A stretch of 64,000 nt of DNA from Streptococcus salivarius (GCF_002094975.1 NZ_CP015284.1:62001-126000), one strand, 5' to 3'. Positions 43,006-53,098 are shown, numbered from the stretch's first letter. Translations and numbers: made by a program. Notes: generated from the letters alone by a model not told the origin.

Positions 43006-45786
43006 ATGAACACTAGAGAACAGAAAAAGCAAGCCAAGGCTTTTATTAAGCGTTGGGAAAACCGTGGTAGCGAAAGACAAGATAGCCAATCTTTCTGGCT
43101 AGACCTACTGCAATCTGTTTATGGGATTGAAAACCCAACAGAATATATTAGTTTTGAAAATAAAGTAGCGTTGGATCACACTAGCTTCATTGATGGTTTC
43201 ATCGACAAAACAAAGGTTATGATTGAACAAAAAGGGGCAAACAAAGACCTCAATAAAGCTATTAGACAGTCTGATGGTACTTATCTTACACCTTTCCAAC
43301 AAGCGAAACGTTATTCAGCTAACGTCCCCTACTCTAGACGTCCTAGATGGATTATTACTTGTAATTTCAAAGAGTTCTATATCTATGATATGGAGCAGCC
43401 TAATGGCGAACCTAAAGTTGTTCAATTAGCAGACCTTGATAAAGAAGCCTATCGACTAGAATTTCTCGTAGATAAGACCAACGAACACCTAGAACGTGAA
43501 ATGAAAGTCTCAATGGAGGCTGGGGAAATCGTAGGCGAAATCTATGACGGATTGCTAAAACAATATGTCAATCCAGACAATCCAGATAGTCTACATGCGA
43601 TTAACCAACTTGTCGTACGCCTTGTATTTTGTTTGTATGCAGAGGATGCTGGTATCTTTGGACACAAAATGATGTTCCATGACTACCTAGCTCGTTTTGG
43701 AAGTCGTGACTTTCGTCGTGGGTTAATGGACCTTTTCTCTGTCCTTGACACACCAATCGACACGCGCGACCCCTACCTTGATAGCGAACTAAACGCCTTC
43801 CCTTATGTAAACGGTGGGATGTTTGCAGAGAATAATCTAGAAATACCTAATTTCACCGATGAACTCCGAGAGCTTATACTTGAACACGCTTCTTCTGGCT
43901 TTGACTGGTCAGAAATCAGTCCAACTATCTTTGGTGCAGTGTTTGAATCAACTCTTAACCCAGAAACACGTCGAAGTGGTGGGATGCATTATACTTCGAT
44001 TGAAAACATCCATAAAGTTATTGATCCGTTATTCTTGGACGAGCTAAAAGAAGAGTTAAATGAAATACGTCAATTTAAGCAACCTAAAACGGTTGAACAA
44101 AAAGCAAAACAGTTTCAATCAAAACTAGCGAGTCTTCTTTTCTTCGACCCAGCTTGTGGTTCTGGAAATTTCTTAACTGAAACATACGTCTCTCTTAGAC
44201 GCTTAGAAAATGAAGCTATTAAGCTATATATGGGTGATACCGTTGCTTTGGATCTCGGTCAAGATTTAGTCAAAGTAAAGCTGAAGCAATTCTATGGTAT
44301 TGAGATTAATGACTTTGCAGTTTCTGTAGCCAAAACAGCTCTCTGGATTGCAGAAAGCCAAATGCTTGAAGAGACTAAAGATATTGTATTTGCAAATATC
44401 GACTTCCTTCCACTTAAGTCATATACCAATATCGTTGAAGGAAATGCTTTAGAGCTGGATTGGGAAAGTGTAGTTCCCAAAGAAAAGCTAAACTATATCA
44501 TTGGGAATCCACCGTTTGTCGGAGCTAATGGTGTCAGTAAATCCCAGAAACAAGAATTAATAAACTTGTTTGGCGAAAAGAGTAATGCAGGAATTTTAGA
44601 TTACGTAGGAGGATGGTATGCTAAATCCGCAATATTAATTAACGATACAAATATTAGGTGTGCATTTGTATCAACTAATTCCATTTCTCAAGGTGAGCAA
44701 GTTTCTGTTTTATGGGACTTCCTATTAAAGAAAAATATTTCTATAGATTTTGCGTATAAAACTTTTGTATGGAATAGTGAGGCAAAAGAGAAAGCAAAAG
44801 TCCACTGTATTATTATTGGATTTAGCTCAGTGAAACAGAGTAAGTTAATCCTTTTTGATAAGGACAACAAAGAAATTGTCGAAGCAATTAGTCCATATCT
44901 AATTGAAGGAAAAATGATCTATGTAAGGAGAAGAAACAAGCCTATATCCCAAAAGTTACAAATGTCTAGAGGTAATCAACCAACTGATGGCGGGAATTTA
45001 ATAATTAAAGCTGAAGAGTATGATAGTTTTATCAAATCTGAACCAACAGCAAAAAAATATATAAAAAAATTAATCGGTTCTAGGGAGTTCATTAACAGTT
45101 TAGATAGATATTGTTTATGGCTTGTAGGAGTTTCCCCAAAAGAGTTACGTTCTATGCCTAAAGTCTTAGAACGTGTAAATTTGGTTAAAGAAATGAGACT
45201 AAACAGTTCGGCTTTGGGGACTAGAAAATTAGCGGAGAGGTCTCATGAATTTAGAGAAACTAAAAATCCAAATACATATCTAATTATTCCAAGAGTTTCA
45301 TCAGAGAGTAGACGGTACATTCCAATTGGTTTTTTAGACTCTGATACTATTCCTACAGATTCAGTAACAATTATTGAAGATGCTTCTCTTTACGACTTCG
45401 GTATTTTAACTTCAAATGTACATATGGCATGGATGCGTACAGTTGCTGGACGCCTTAAATCAGATTATCGCTACTCTGCCAAAATCGTATACAATAACTT
45501 CCCTTGGCCTGAAGTAACAGATGCCCAAAAAGAGAAAATATCAAAAACTGCTCAAGCAATTCTTGATGCGCGTGCACTTTATCCAGACAGTTCATTAGCT
45601 GATCTCTATGATGAGCTAACCATGCCTAAAGAACTTCGTCGAGCCCACCAAGCTAATGATAAAGCAGTTATGGAAGCATATGGATTAACCAAAATAGTCG
45701 ATGGCAAAAAAACTTGGCTAACTGAGAGTGAGACAGTCGCAAGACTATTTGAGTTATATGAGCAGATTACAAACAGCAAATCATAG
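43006..45786 (+). CDS. MmeI-like type IIL restriction-modification enzyme
   Basis: 926 residues, the size of single-chain MmeI-family enzymes. Near the N-terminus a PD-ExK-like set is visible (D63 with E74-Q-K76 in DKTKVMIEQKG). A helical spacer follows (LVFCLYAEDAGIFGHKM). Methyltransferase motif I is FDPACGSGNFLTE (about 378) and motif IV is NPPF in YIIGNPPFVG (about 498). A target-recognition region and a C-terminal segment (YDELTMPKELRRAHQANDKA) complete the order. It would cut unmodified DNA and methylate one adenine per site. On an element it protects against invaders or stabilises inheritance. Substrate site unknown. Confidence 0.85.
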   Translation: MNTREQKKQAKAFIKRWENRGSERQDSQSFWLDLLQSVYGIENPTEYISFENKVALDHTSFIDGFIDKTKVMIEQKGANKDLNKAIRQSDGTYLTPFQQAKRYSANVPYSRRPRWIITCNFKEFYIYDMEQPNGEPKVVQLADLDKEAYRLEFLVDKTNEHLEREMKVSMEAGEIVGEIYDGLLKQYVNPDNPDSLHAINQLVVRLVFCLYAEDAGIFGHKMMFHDYLARFGSRDFRRGLMDLFSVLDTPIDTRDPYLDSELNAFPYVNGGMFAENNLEIPNFTDELRELILEHASSGFDWSEISPTIFGAVFESTLNPETRRSGGMHYTSIENIHKVIDPLFLDELKEELNEIRQFKQPKTVEQKAKQFQSKLASLLFFDPACGSGNFLTETYVSLRRLENEAIKLYMGDTVALDLGQDLVKVKLKQFYGIEINDFAVSVAKTALWIAESQMLEETKDIVFANIDFLPLKSYTNIVEGNALELDWESVVPKEKLNYIIGNPPFVGANGVSKSQKQELINLFGEKSNAGILDYVGGWYAKSAILINDTNIRCAFVSTNSISQGEQVSVLWDFLLKKNISIDFAYKTFVWNSEAKEKAKVHCIIIGFSSVKQSKLILFDKDNKEIVEAISPYLIEGKMIYVRRRNKPISQKLQMSRGNQPTDGGNLIIKAEEYDSFIKSEPTAKKYIKKLIGSREFINSLDRYCLWLVGVSPKELRSMPKVLERVNLVKEMRLNSSALGTRKLAERSHEFRETKNPNTYLIIPRVSSESRRYIPIGFLDSDTIPTDSVTIIEDASLYDFGILTSNVHMAWMRTVAGRLKSDYRYSAKIVYNNFPWPEVTDAQKEKISKTAQAILDARALYPDSSLADLYDELTMPKELRRAHQANDKAVMEAYGLTKIVDGKKTWLTESETVARLFELYEQITNSKS

Positions 45787-45805
45787 AGTAAGAGACATCT
45801 CGTTA

Positions 45806-45841
45806 TAAAATAAAAAAGACTGCTAGTCTTTTTTATTTTAT
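45806..45841. terminator. Bidirectional terminator
   Basis: AAATAAAAAAGACT and AGTCTTTTTTATTT pair round GCT. It sits between the convergent restriction-modification gene and the gene ending at 45838, whose stop it overlaps. Confidence 0.88.
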
Positions 45842-46593
45842 ATCTTTGACTCTCTGTACAAAATGGCAGCAAATGATTCTGTGACAATTTGTGGGAAATT
45901 TTTGTAAAATTCAAGATGCCCCAGGACAGCAAGGTCATAGGTTGTATGCTCATCAATAACATCTTGAGCCATGCCTCTAAAAATACTGGTCTTTCTGATC
46001 CACTCCTCGCCTCTCTTGGTCTTCACAATTAATATATACCGTTTCCCCTTCTTGGTTTCTCGCTCTTCAACTGATAACCTTACCTTACCATAAAAAAGGA
46101 ACATATTGTCTTCATCTGCTTTATCAAACCACCCATTCATAGATTTTCTTCGGATTGCTCTTCGGTTAGGCTGATGGTTTCTTGCTCCTATATCTATTAC
46201 GAATGGAGTCTGTTGTTCAGCATTTACTGCATTTTCATCGTCTCCTATATCCCTAGGCAACAAGCTATTTAACATTGCTTCAAGTCTATCACGTACTTGT
46301 TCATCTGTTAATGTTGCTACAAATTGCTTAACTGCCCTATTTGAAGCTAGGTCATAATTATATGAACAACCTTCTTCATGGTTTGAAGTTGGAAGGGTTG
46401 ACAAAAATGCCCTTCTTTCTGATGTTTTATGTGTAAAACGTAAATTTGCTATCTGACATTCTGGACACAACATTTTATCTCGGTATTTTGAAATATCTCC
46501 CTTTTTCTGTTCATATTCTTTTTGAACTTCATATACACTATGGAGCTGTTGATCCTCAACATAAAAAAAATCTTCGTAACTATGATTTGGCAT
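45838..46593 (-). CDS. Hypothetical protein with zinc-finger-like N-terminus
   Basis: 251 residues from ATG 46593 (AAGGAGG 8 bp upstream; the TTG at 46620 is in frame but precedes that site). The N-terminal region has MLCPECQIANLRFTH and NHEEGCSYNY, a Cys/His set that could bind zinc. The C-terminal half is beta-rich (KVRLSVEERETKKGKRYILI). Its wording recalls proteins that handle nucleic acid ends, but no family is certain. It ends the - strand transfer cluster. Confidence 0.62.
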   Translation of the reverse strand: MPNHSYEDFFYVEDQQLHSVYEVQKEYEQKKGDISKYRDKMLCPECQIANLRFTHKTSERRAFLSTLPTSNHEEGCSYNYDLASNRAVKQFVATLTDEQVRDRLEAMLNSLLPRDIGDDENAVNAEQQTPFVIDIGARNHQPNRRAIRRKSMNGWFDKADEDNMFLFYGKVRLSVEERETKKGKRYILIVKTKRGEEWIRKTSIFRGMAQDVIDEHTTYDLAVLGHLEFYKNFPQIVTESFAAILYRESKI

Positions 46594-46784
46594 ATCTAAG
46601 TTCCTCCTTATTGAAATCAATTATGCACTTTTTCAAATTCTATTATAACTTTTCTCATAGAAATTAACAAAGAGACCTAGTTTTAGTAAAACTTTTTCTC
46701 GTGACCGAAATTTAAAAAATCAAGCAAATAAAAAGGAGTCAAAAGATGACTCCTTTTTTGTATTTACATAATTATGTTTATGTA

Positions 46785-47585
46785 TTATTTTGCCTTATTT
46801 TCACTAACAGTTAGGTCAATTAGGGGTAGATAGCTTGGAGAAAACCTACCATTGATTCCAAATGGATGGAAGTTAAAATGAAGATGGTATAGCGTATCTT
46901 TCGTTTCAAACGTATGTTTGATATTCCCTGGAGCAGTTCCCTCTCTATAATAACGAGGAGAAATTACTTTCTCACATTCCATATTAGTAACCTCAACAAT
47001 CGACCTATACTCCGGCTTAATAGCATTCTTATTGATTATTGTCATTTGAGCATTAGTGTCATAGCCTGTCAATTCAATATCATTAATAAGTGAATGTTCA
47101 TTATATAAGCTGGTTTCAGTAGATTTCTTCAAACCAAGATAATCCACATCCATAACATTCTTGAATAGATAACGTTTAAATAAGCTAGAACTTAGTTTCG
47201 TTCCCAAATAATAAAGGGCAAGACTAACTAACAATAGCTCAAAAATCAATGTCATGCTTGCATCCGTAACCCGGATTGGTTTCATCAAAAGAATACATAA
47301 ACCAAACATTTCCATTATACTTACAAGGGAGGTAAATACCCACCAGTCACTACCACTCTTATATTTAAAAACAGCCCTTAGCGTAAAGAGACCGAGGTAA
47401 ACTCCTTGAAAGATATAAAGGAAGACCGTTACTTGATTTATAGGCAGTGTATTAATAAAAACATTAAGGAAAATCGTTACCATAATTATAACGAACCATA
47501 AGAAAGCTTTTCTCAAACACCAGTCTAGGCCTTGCACAGCCAATAATGACATGCTTTTCGGATTAATTTTTGATTGTTTACTCAT
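46785..47585 (-). CDS. Polytopic membrane protein of the transfer cluster
   Basis: 266 residues with four or five membrane helices in the first 150 (for example FLWFVIIMVTIFLNVFINTL and TLIFELLLVSLALYYLG). A non-membrane C-terminal domain follows (LIDLTVSENKAK at the end). Start ATG 47585 has AAGGAG upstream; the stop is followed by a terminator (GGAGTCA/TGACTCC, 46733-46757). The gene comes 25 bp after the hydrolase gene. Family not recognised; a T4SS channel accessory is plausible. Confidence 0.62.
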   Translation of the reverse strand: MSKQSKINPKSMSLLAVQGLDWCLRKAFLWFVIIMVTIFLNVFINTLPINQVTVFLYIFQGVYLGLFTLRAVFKYKSGSDWWVFTSLVSIMEMFGLCILLMKPIRVTDASMTLIFELLLVSLALYYLGTKLSSSLFKRYLFKNVMDVDYLGLKKSTETSLYNEHSLINDIELTGYDTNAQMTIINKNAIKPEYRSIVEVTNMECEKVISPRYYREGTAPGNIKHTFETKDTLYHLHFNFHPFGINGRFSPSYLPLIDLTVSENKAK

Positions 47586-47610
47586 TTATTCTCTTTTTCT
47601 CCTTTTTGAT

Positions 47611-49662
47611 TTATTCTTTAGATGGTGCTCCACCTTTTTGTGTCTTAGGATCAATCACCATACCAACTTGTGGTTGGGTATCTCCTAAAATAATTGATGC
47701 TGGACTCAAGAAATCACCATACTGGAAGACTTTCGTTTTCCGACGTTCAAAGTGAATGTGTGGTCCAGTAGCTGCACCTGTTTGTCCAACATATCCGATA
47801 AGTTGGCCTTTTTTGACCTTATCCCCTTTCTTAACAAGAGGAACATCACGCATATGTCCATAATAAATAATAGTGCCATCTGGAAGAGTGTGCATCACGT
47901 GGTTACCGTCGATATTCATCGCCTCTTCATTGACCTCTACTACTTCACCGTCTGTTACGGCATAAATTGGAGAGCCTTCTGGTGCTGCAAGGTCCATTCC
48001 TGTGTGTCCTGAACCCGCATTTGGTCCACCTGCATTAGCTGCTGCACCGAAAAGTTGGGTAATGGTATAAGGAACATCGAGTGGCTGACCAGTATCAGTG
48101 CTGAGATTACTACTATCGCTGTCGCCACACGTATCTGCATCTACTTCCTCCTTGTCATCATCCTTATCCTTCTTGTCTTTCGGACGATAGACATAGACTT
48201 TTCCGTAGTCCATAGTAATACGGTCTCGATATTGGCCATAATTATTCTCAGCAATCCCGTCGGTTGATGGAGAACATTGGATAATATTCTCCTTATCCTC
48301 AACTAGCATGGTCTGTCCTTTATCGCCAGAGCTACTACCTTTCGTACCCCAGATAATGACATCTCCTTTTTCACGGTTTTGAACATCATCTTTAGATGAC
48401 CAGGCACCCTCATACACCAATTCATAACCATTGTCTTTCAACCAGTCGTGTTCTGAATCGGTATCTACTGGAGATCCAGATTCTTTAGCACCACCGTCAA
48501 CAAGGGCATAATAGAGAGCAGATGAATGGTCATAGCTATCTGGCCCAGTACGAGCATCACGAGAATACTTGACCTTCCCTAGCTTATCCTTATACCACTT
48601 GATAGCTTTGTCAGTATCAATAGTCTTTTTATCCTTATCGCTGTCTTTTTTGCTAGCCTTGTTGCTAGAGTCACTTGATGAACTGCTTGAACTGCTATCA
48701 TTATCATCGTCTTCGTTGTCGCTATCTTCTTCATCGTCGTCACCGTCATCATCATCTGAACTTTGACTACTTGACGAGGAGTTATTGGAAGAAGCACCGC
48801 CACCACCAAACGCCTTTTGGAACTTGGCATCATCGTACTTATATTTACTTGCTTCGAAGACTTCCGCAAACTTCCTTGCATCCGCCTTCTTCTGGTCTGG
48901 TTTGACATAAGCCATATTACCTCGTTCGTAGGCATTCCATGACATAGCAGTTTCATCGATATTGGTTTGTTTCGCAAACTCCTGGAATGACCAGTTATGG
49001 CCAGATTCGTCATAAGCTGGGTTCCAGTCACCTTTTGAGATGGCATCGATAACAAAGGCAACCATCTTATCAGCATCTTCCCAATCAGGACTATTAAGAG
49101 GTGCATATTTCGTGTAGGGGTCAAACTGGAAGATTCCACCACCACCAAGTGTGTTAGATGTCCCACCTGTCGTTGGAACAGCTCCCTTAGAAATGGAGTC
49201 ATTGATACCACCACCATAATGCCCTTGGGCACGTCCAATGATGTCATAGCTCCCTTCAGAGTTTGCCCAACCAACAGCACCTGCAGCAGATTCCCCAGAC
49301 AATCCAGCATTCACAAAAGCCATAAAGACTTTGTGGGCATTTTCATAGGCTTTTGTCCCCTTCGTAAAGGGATCAGAGTCGCCAGCAGATGCTGAGTCAG
49401 TTTTAGTAGAAGTCGATTGAGGCTTAGAGCCATCATCGTCTTCTTCATCATCGTCTTCTTCATCGCCATCTTTTTGGTAGGTTACACATTGGGCGTTAGT
49501 CTTGCTACCTTTCCCACCGGAAGTACTAATTGTCCCCATTAAACCAGTGATAATTGCAATTAAGATAACCGCAAAAGTTAAAATAGTTCCTATAATAATG
49601 GTTGTCTTCACTCCAAAAATCGTTAGAAGAACACGAGCAGCCTTATCACCTATTCGTTTCAA
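47611..49662 (-). CDS. Three-domain peptidoglycan hydrolase (VirB1-like) with a dead amidase domain
   Basis: 683 residues (TTG start). A membrane anchor (IIIGTILTFAVILIAIITGL) is followed by a phage-tail-lysozyme-like domain (about 105-270; SGESAAGAVGWANSEGSYDI), an Asp/Ser linker, an NlpC/P60-type Amidase_5 domain (about 355-500), and an M23 endopeptidase (about 535-650) with HTGMDL and GPHIHFE zinc ligands. In the amidase domain the usual SYDCSS nucleophile reads SYDHSS, and the GHTG and IIHC histidines read GQTM and IIQC. That domain is therefore probably inactive and perhaps a wall-binding module. It would open the wall for the secretion channel. Confidence 0.85.
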   Translation of the reverse strand: MKRIGDKAARVLLTIFGVKTTIIIGTILTFAVILIAIITGLMGTISTSGGKGSKTNAQCVTYQKDGDEEDDDEEDDDGSKPQSTSTKTDSASAGDSDPFTKGTKAYENAHKVFMAFVNAGLSGESAAGAVGWANSEGSYDIIGRAQGHYGGGINDSISKGAVPTTGGTSNTLGGGGIFQFDPYTKYAPLNSPDWEDADKMVAFVIDAISKGDWNPAYDESGHNWSFQEFAKQTNIDETAMSWNAYERGNMAYVKPDQKKADARKFAEVFEASKYKYDDAKFQKAFGGGGASSNNSSSSSQSSDDDDGDDDEEDSDNEDDDNDSSSSSSSSDSSNKASKKDSDKDKKTIDTDKAIKWYKDKLGKVKYSRDARTGPDSYDHSSALYYALVDGGAKESGSPVDTDSEHDWLKDNGYELVYEGAWSSKDDVQNREKGDVIIWGTKGSSSGDKGQTMLVEDKENIIQCSPSTDGIAENNYGQYRDRITMDYGKVYVYRPKDKKDKDDDKEEVDADTCGDSDSSNLSTDTGQPLDVPYTITQLFGAAANAGGPNAGSGHTGMDLAAPEGSPIYAVTDGEVVEVNEEAMNIDGNHVMHTLPDGTIIYYGHMRDVPLVKKGDKVKKGQLIGYVGQTGAATGPHIHFERRKTKVFQYGDFLSPASIILGDTQPQVGMVIDPKTQKGGAPSKE

Positions 49663-49679
49663 ATATCTTAGTCACCCCC

Positions 49680-50102
49680 TTAATGAAGTAGTGCGGTTAG
49701 CCAATACCAACCAAATACAAGTAAAAGTCCTAGGGCAAGAAAGATACTTTGTTTAATGAATTTTCGATTTCGTTTTTGTTGTTGCTTTCGCATCCAAAAT
49801 GAATCTTCATCTGAGTAATAGTCTTTGTGACGTTCCACTTGCAAATTATAATAGTCTGTCACATCCTCCTTGACACTGGATAACCTTTCTTTCCCACGCG
49901 CAATGAGACCTTGTTTTTTCTCTTGTTCACGTGCGATACTATCCTCACCAAAACCGTCATAGTAGGTATCGTAAAACGCTGAATAATCTACTTGCTCTTC
50001 GAGGCTTTCCGGATAGACTTGGTCTTGATGCTCATCAAGAGGATCTAGCTCTAGTTCACGCTGAATATACTGACCATCTCGTTTAAAACGATAAGATACC
50101 AT
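49680..50102 (-). CDS. Small C-terminally anchored T4SS cluster protein
   Basis: 140 residues, hydrophilic and acidic, rich in Tyr/Asp (YSAFYDTYYDGFGEDSIARE). A single C-terminal membrane helix (QSIFLALGLLLVFGWYWLTA) ends the protein. It starts 3 bp after the stop of the next-upstream gene, so they are coupled. No family recognised; probably a membrane partner of the channel. Confidence 0.62.
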   Translation of the reverse strand: MVSYRFKRDGQYIQRELELDPLDEHQDQVYPESLEEQVDYSAFYDTYYDGFGEDSIAREQEKKQGLIARGKERLSSVKEDVTDYYNLQVERHKDYYSDEDSFWMRKQQQKRNRKFIKQSIFLALGLLLVFGWYWLTALLH

Positions 50103-50105
50103 ATA

Positions 50106-50804
50106 TTAAAACCTCCTTAAGCCAATAATAGGCATTTTTTGTGGAGCAATATAGAGTTTATCTGTTACTGTTACCTTAGAAAAAGGTACACCTTTGATTT
50201 TGAAAGTACGGTGTAACTCCTTAACAACGAGACCAACTTTATAATCTTTTTCCGTCACTTCTTCCTTAAAGAGTTCTTCATAAGCTGACACCTGAATCAA
50301 GTCTAGGAGACGATAAGCAGATTGATAAGCATAATAGTTACTTCGATTGGCTAATCTCTTTTCAAAAAGAGGTGAATATTCCTTTGAGAAGAATGATACG
50401 ATCTTAACAGCTCGTTTTCTATGGTTATATTCTAGTTTAGCCATAACCCATGCAAGCCCCCAAGTCACTAACGTGATAAAGCCCCAGGTGTTCATCAAAC
50501 AAATAGGAAGAAGACTAAACATAAGGATACGCTTTGCTTTCTTGATACGTTCACGTCTCTTACCAGCAAGTAGCTGATAAAGGGCTACAATCAAGGCACA
50601 AAACACATATGATGTATAGGCAATAGCCATAAAATGAACACCGTAGGCGAATAAAAGTGTCTGATAGAGCATGAGATAGCTATAGAAACCAACCAAACCA
50701 AGAACTAAACTGATAATAAAGGAGACTATCCTAAAAAAACGTAGTGTCTTAATGTCATAAGCAATATTGTTAACCCATAGTGACATTTGCATTAGTGTGG
50801 TCAT
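50106..50804 (-). CDS. Polytopic membrane protein of the T4SS cluster
   Basis: 232 residues with about four helices in two groups (FFRIVSFIISLVLGLVGFYS, then FMAIAYTSYVFCALIVALYQ, and LMNTWGFITLVTWGLAWVMA). A C-terminal cytoplasmic domain follows (EEVTEKDYKVGLVVKELHR). It lies directly between the small genes at 50808 and 49680. Family not recognised. Confidence 0.62.
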   Translation of the reverse strand: MTTLMQMSLWVNNIAYDIKTLRFFRIVSFIISLVLGLVGFYSYLMLYQTLLFAYGVHFMAIAYTSYVFCALIVALYQLLAGKRRERIKKAKRILMFSLLPICLMNTWGFITLVTWGLAWVMAKLEYNHRKRAVKIVSFFSKEYSPLFEKRLANRSNYYAYQSAYRLLDLIQVSAYEELFKEEVTEKDYKVGLVVKELHRTFKIKGVPFSKVTVTDKLYIAPQKMPIIGLRRF

Positions 50805-50807
50805 TAT

Positions 50808-51113
50808 TTAATTTTCCTCCTCTGGTTCTTCTTCTGATTCAAATATTCTCGACTCAAATCGAGCAGGTTCTTGGTAGATAATCATGGCTGAGTACTCATC
50901 CACTTGCTGACTTCCAAATAAGCCACATAAACTACTTAAAAGATGTGTTTTTCGCATCTGATAAGTAATATCAACAACACGACAGGTCTTTTTGTAAGCC
51001 AAGATCTCTAAGTAATCATTTACAATTCTTTCCAAATCATGCGGATTATCCTTTGTCAGAATTTTAGTTTGCAGTTGGAATGCCTCACCAGAATATGGTT
51101 GTTGTAGGTTCAT
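50808..51113 (-). CDS. Small soluble T4SS cluster protein
   Basis: 101 residues from ATG 51113, with AAAGGGGG upstream (an earlier in-frame GTG lacks spacing). It is acidic at the end (FESRIFESEEEPEEEN) and helical in the middle (DLERIVNDYLEILAYKK). It follows the VirB4-like gene by 23 bp. No family recognised. Confidence 0.58.
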   Translation of the reverse strand: MNLQQPYSGEAFQLQTKILTKDNPHDLERIVNDYLEILAYKKTCRVVDITYQMRKTHLLSSLCGLFGSQQVDEYSAMIIYQEPARFESRIFESEEEPEEEN

Positions 51114-51136
51114 TGTATTTCCCCCTTTCACCATTT

Positions 51137-53098
51137 CTAAGGTAAGAATGCATAGCGAACATGTTCATCATACGGATACTTACCATAAGACCTATTATCC
51201 GCTAGTTGATGGTTGAAGACTAAGTTCTTGACAGAAGCAATATTTAGGAAGAAATCACCATCTCTTAAATATTTAAGTGAGGAAAGCTCACTCTCGGTCA
51301 TTTCCCCTTGTAAAGCATCCGCTAGACGAGGGATAGTCAAATCACCTAATTGAGAAAAGACACGATACGTCATCATAGAGAAAATCGCACGTGTCGCTAA
51401 AACGTAGTCCACTGCGTCCGTAGAGTTTGCATTCAAGAGGATGTTATCTAACGAACTCATTTCCATAATAAATGCGGAATAGTTACTACTTACATTCTCA
51501 ATCAAATCCTTTAGAAAGTTAAGAGACTCTGAATAACGATAATTGAAGAGCTTATGTGCTCCGTTAATGGTAATAATGCTATGAGGTCGCTGGCTCTTAT
51601 CTCCCCCGATAATCCCTCTACGGAAATACTCAGATACCCTTCTACCATTTGCTACAGCGTATGATGAAATGATAGATAACACTTGGTAAAGCTGAATATT
51701 AAGAAGTTCAGTATCTTGAATCCCAGAGAGGTCAAAGGTTACAACTTGTTCATTTGAGAAATCTTCAAACTGTGAGGTCGCATTTAAGAAGCGATAATCC
51801 CCCAAGAGACCAGAGAAAGCATTATAGAGACGGTCATAACTTGCAGCATCAATTTCATTCCCCTCTGCGATTTTGTCCTCTTTAAGCTTGTTTAAGCGTT
51901 CTACCCAATGAGATAGAGTCGGATAATCTTCTGGAATAACATTCGTAATCGTTAAGTCTTCTTGGTCCATGACTTCTGCATTACGGTTCCACAGACTACG
52001 GTCTTCATAAAAGTCGTTTAAAGCAGACGACAAATTATTGAGGTCAGAATTCTTTAACCCTGGATCAAGAATTTGAGCCAAAGCACGTAGTTTATTACGG
52101 TGGGCATAGAAAGATTGAACCTGGTCCGTTGTTTCTCCATCTGCAGAGGAAGCCGTCGCAATAATTTGCATGAGGTTAATATGATTTCGATTATTAGTAC
52201 CAGACATCTTAACATATCGACCACCTTGAAGTTCCGTAAGTTCTTTTAAGTTACCAGTAAGGTCAATGTTAAAAATGGTATGGCCTTTAGCAAAATAGGT
52301 ATCAATCAAATTACCTAACAGTTTCATTTTCCCGTTTCCTGCTCCGGCAATCAGCATTGATGGAATTTTACGTTCCCTATCTTCATGCAAAAGGTCAAAG
52401 TTAACCACACCACCAGTACGTGTTTCTCCCAAGTAAACACCATAGGTATCCATTAAGTTCGTATGATTAAAAGGATAGCCAGCACCTAAATCCCAGACGG
52501 ATGCTGCTTGCCCTTTTCGACGTAGTGGGGTGTCTTCCAAACGAGAAGCGGGGATAAAGGCTGTATGATATTCGACATCTTGCATGCCATCTGAAGAAGA
52601 GATAGAATACTGATTCAACTGTTGCTTGAGGTCAGCTTCTCGTTCTACCAGTTGCTCCAATGTGTTTGCAGCTAATAAAAAGCGGGTGTGAATTTTTTTA
52701 GAAGGAACATTATTACCAAGTTTTTCGCGATAGTCTAACAAAGAACTAATACGCATCTTATCATCTGCATCTTGTGCAGCCTTTGTGTTTTGCGTTGCTA
52801 ACATATTAGAGATAGCTTTTGAGGCTAATTCTGACATTTCGCTATTTGAAGCATGTTCTAAAGACATAAAGCTGATAACATTATCAACAAGCATTAAATC
52901 GCTCATCCAGAAGTCAGGTAAACCGTGTTCTGGGTATCGGTCATATGGAACATGAGCAATCTTATAATAACCGTTTGCTTGTCTCCAATATCTATCATCA
53001 TATTTAAAATCTGGAATATCACTTTGAATCCTACTAATAAGATTGAGGTCATAACCCTCTCGAATATATTTCTTGATTTTTCGTGAACTTAAATCCAT
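51137..53098 (-). CDS. VirB4-like protein, C-terminal part, with degenerate ATPase motifs
   Basis: 653 residues. The layout is that of VirB4/TraE motor domains, with a conserved post-Walker strand (IFNIDLTGNLKELTELQGGR, then SGTNNRNHINLMQI) like the DPENE...INP text of active enzymes. However, the Walker A site reads AGAGNGKMKLL (no Gly in the first position and Met for Ser/Thr), and the Walker B acid pair DE is NG in IITINGAHKLF. The later T-Q sensor is also changed (MEMSSLDNILL). ATP hydrolysis is unlikely. It may be a structural remnant of the motor at the channel base. The N-terminal half is a separate gene upstream. Confidence 0.78.
   Translation of the reverse strand: MDLSSRKIKKYIREGYDLNLISRIQSDIPDFKYDDRYWRQANGYYKIAHVPYDRYPEHGLPDFWMSDLMLVDNVISFMSLEHASNSEMSELASKAISNMLATQNTKAAQDADDKMRISSLLDYREKLGNNVPSKKIHTRFLLAANTLEQLVEREADLKQQLNQYSISSSDGMQDVEYHTAFIPASRLEDTPLRRKGQAASVWDLGAGYPFNHTNLMDTYGVYLGETRTGGVVNFDLLHEDRERKIPSMLIAGAGNGKMKLLGNLIDTYFAKGHTIFNIDLTGNLKELTELQGGRYVKMSGTNNRNHINLMQIIATASSADGETTDQVQSFYAHRNKLRALAQILDPGLKNSDLNNLSSALNDFYEDRSLWNRNAEVMDQEDLTITNVIPEDYPTLSHWVERLNKLKEDKIAEGNEIDAASYDRLYNAFSGLLGDYRFLNATSQFEDFSNEQVVTFDLSGIQDTELLNIQLYQVLSIISSYAVANGRRVSEYFRRGIIGGDKSQRPHSIITINGAHKLFNYRYSESLNFLKDLIENVSSNYSAFIMEMSSLDNILLNANSTDAVDYVLATRAIFSMMTYRVFSQLGDLTIPRLADALQGEMTESELSSLKYLRDGDFFLNIASVKNLVFNHQLADNRSYGKYPYDEHVRYAFLP

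Noticed and set aside
48569..48905. Overlapping + strand frames rich in Ser/Leu and His/Arg
   Set aside because: They are shadows of the Asp/Ser-rich linker of the hydrolase gene on the other strand.
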